From: Anaerosphaera aminiphila DSM 21120
GTDB taxonomy: Bacteria > Bacillota > Clostridia > Tissierellales > Peptoniphilaceae
Assembly: GCF_900129925.1 (NCBI RefSeq)
Contig: NZ_FQXI01000006.1
Location: forward strand, 42,975 to 106,974
Length of the DNA: 64,000 nucleotides
Reading direction: 5' to 3'
Of the stretch, positions 63,722-64,000 are shown in pieces. The number at the start of each line of letters is the position of its first letter. Within the stretch, counting starts at the first letter, position 1. A model generated the notes under the pieces. The model searched no databases. It saw nothing but the letters and a program-made list of their open reading frames with translations, and was not told the DNA's origin. Both the position numbers and the translations under genes were made by a program.

Positions 63722-63797
63722 ACTCATAACAAATTTGTATTTCGTGTAAAATGTTAATTACCACAAAAAACAATCACGAAAGGAATCTGTTATGAGT
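63722..63797 (+). repeat. Nested inverted repeats over the transposase start
   Basis: ACTCATAACA (63722-63731) is the perfect complement of TGTTATGAGT (63788-63797), which contains the ATG. Inside it, TTTCGTG (63740-63746) pairs with CACGAAA (63775-63781), which covers part of the ribosome binding site. The RNA would form a two-part hairpin hiding the start. Confidence 0.8.
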
Positions 63798-64000
63798 CAT
63801 AAATATCTTACCATGGATGATAGAAATAAAATAGAAGTGTTGAATAAAGAAGGATATTCTGCTAGAAAAATTGCCAATATATTAGGGTTTCATCATTCAA
63901 CAATTAGTCGAGAACTTAAAAGGTGTAAAGCCGAATATTCAGCAGTAGATTCTCAAAAGTACTACCAAGAACTTTCTATGAAAAAGGGTAGAAAGTCTAA
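63792..64000 (+). CDS. IS30 family transposase, N-terminal part
   Basis: The frame runs off the window end. The 69 visible residues match the IS30 DNA-binding region: KYLTMDDRNKIEVL, then the helix-turn-helix with SARKIANILGFHHSTISREL, which binds the element ends. A basic stretch KKGRKS follows. AAAGGAAT is the ribosome binding site, eight to nine bases upstream. The DDE catalytic domain is beyond the window. Confidence 0.85.
   Translation, partial: MSHKYLTMDDRNKIEVLNKEGYSARKIANILGFHHSTISRELKRCKAEYSAVDSQKYYQELSMKKGRKS

Larger units (their letters stand above)
63700..64000 (+). mobile_element. IS30-family insertion sequence, left end
   Basis: The final part of the window begins an IS30-type element. 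The transposase N-terminus is recognised (see next entry), and the upstream 60-90 bases, including the run AACTCATAACAAATTTG, are compatible with an element end. The exact terminal inverted repeat cannot be fixed without the right end, so the left border is approximate. Confidence 0.6.

Noticed and set aside
1..64000. CRISPR array, rRNA operon, prophage
   Set aside because: No regularly spaced repeats, rRNA sequence or phage structural genes were seen.

Overview
The window comes from an AT-rich, low-GC Gram-positive anaerobe. The evidence is a CtsR-McsA-McsB-ClpC heat-shock operon, CarD, an ECF transporter module with a riboflavin S component, copper amine oxidase-type stalk-domain and lipobox proteins, a monomeric [FeFe] hydrogenase, strong AGGAGG ribosome binding sites and a 2-hydroxyacyl-CoA dehydratase activase. 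The gene mix looks most like Tissierellia/Peptoniphilaceae (Peptoniphilus and relatives). That assignment is inference, because the window holds no rRNA. Most of it is ordinary core chromosome.

Layout. 1-2.5 kb: end of a dehydratase activase and two secreted proteins. 2.7-11.3 kb: cca, glmM, degV, an acetyltransferase, a CapA-like protein, asparaginase, an EamA transporter and an M20 hydrolase. 11.5-21.1 kb: ctsR-mcsA-mcsB-clpC-radA, carD, a PIN/TRAM protein, prfB with its programmed frameshift, and ybjQ. 21.1-25.5 kb: pyrF-pyrE, a YeiH exporter with a divergent LysR regulator, small proteins and a cold-shock gene. 25.6-29.8 kb: an accessory insert holding an AAA+ ATPase and an intracellular subtilisin-like protease (IetAS-like pair), between the cold-shock gene and the 3' end of a tRNA-Leu gene. 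30-36 kb: bioB, apt, a possible structured RNA, dinB, a HAD phosphatase, an XRE regulator, a SAP/DUF6434 protein and a tautomerase. 36-46 kb: an L,D-transpeptidase, an FMN riboswitch with ribU, rplY-type L25, mnmA, apbE and a nuclease lipoprotein, a PgpA-like protein, a 2Fe-2S thioredoxin-like protein with a group B-type [FeFe] hydrogenase, and rplM-rpsI. 46-52.6 kb: a GIY-YIG-like protein, a CmpB-type membrane protein cluster with a 33-residue peptide gene, a 3-methyladenine glycosylase, and a three-subunit molybdenum hydroxylase. 52.7-63.6 kb: ecfA1-ecfA2-ecfT-truA, a DUF4153 protein, a methyltransferase-rsmI-nurA-herA operon and a putative glycosyltransferase. The window ends inside an IS30-family insertion sequence.

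Genes that work together: CtsR probably represses its own operon through an operator over its ribosome binding site. RibU should dock on the EcfA1-A2-T module about 15 kb away. ApbE would use FMN made from imported riboflavin. NurA and HerA form a nuclease/translocase pair.

The best candidates for something not routinely described are: (1) the IetAS-like ATPase/protease module with a duplicated promoter-proximal repeat; (2) an McsB homologue that appears to have lost the catalytic residues of protein arginine kinase while staying in an intact ctsR operon; (3) a large inverted repeat over the bioB promoter and ribosome binding site; (4) a hairpin-rich stretch between apt and dinB bounded by a 20-bp direct repeat; (5) nested inverted repeats that would sequester the IS30 transposase start in read-through transcripts.
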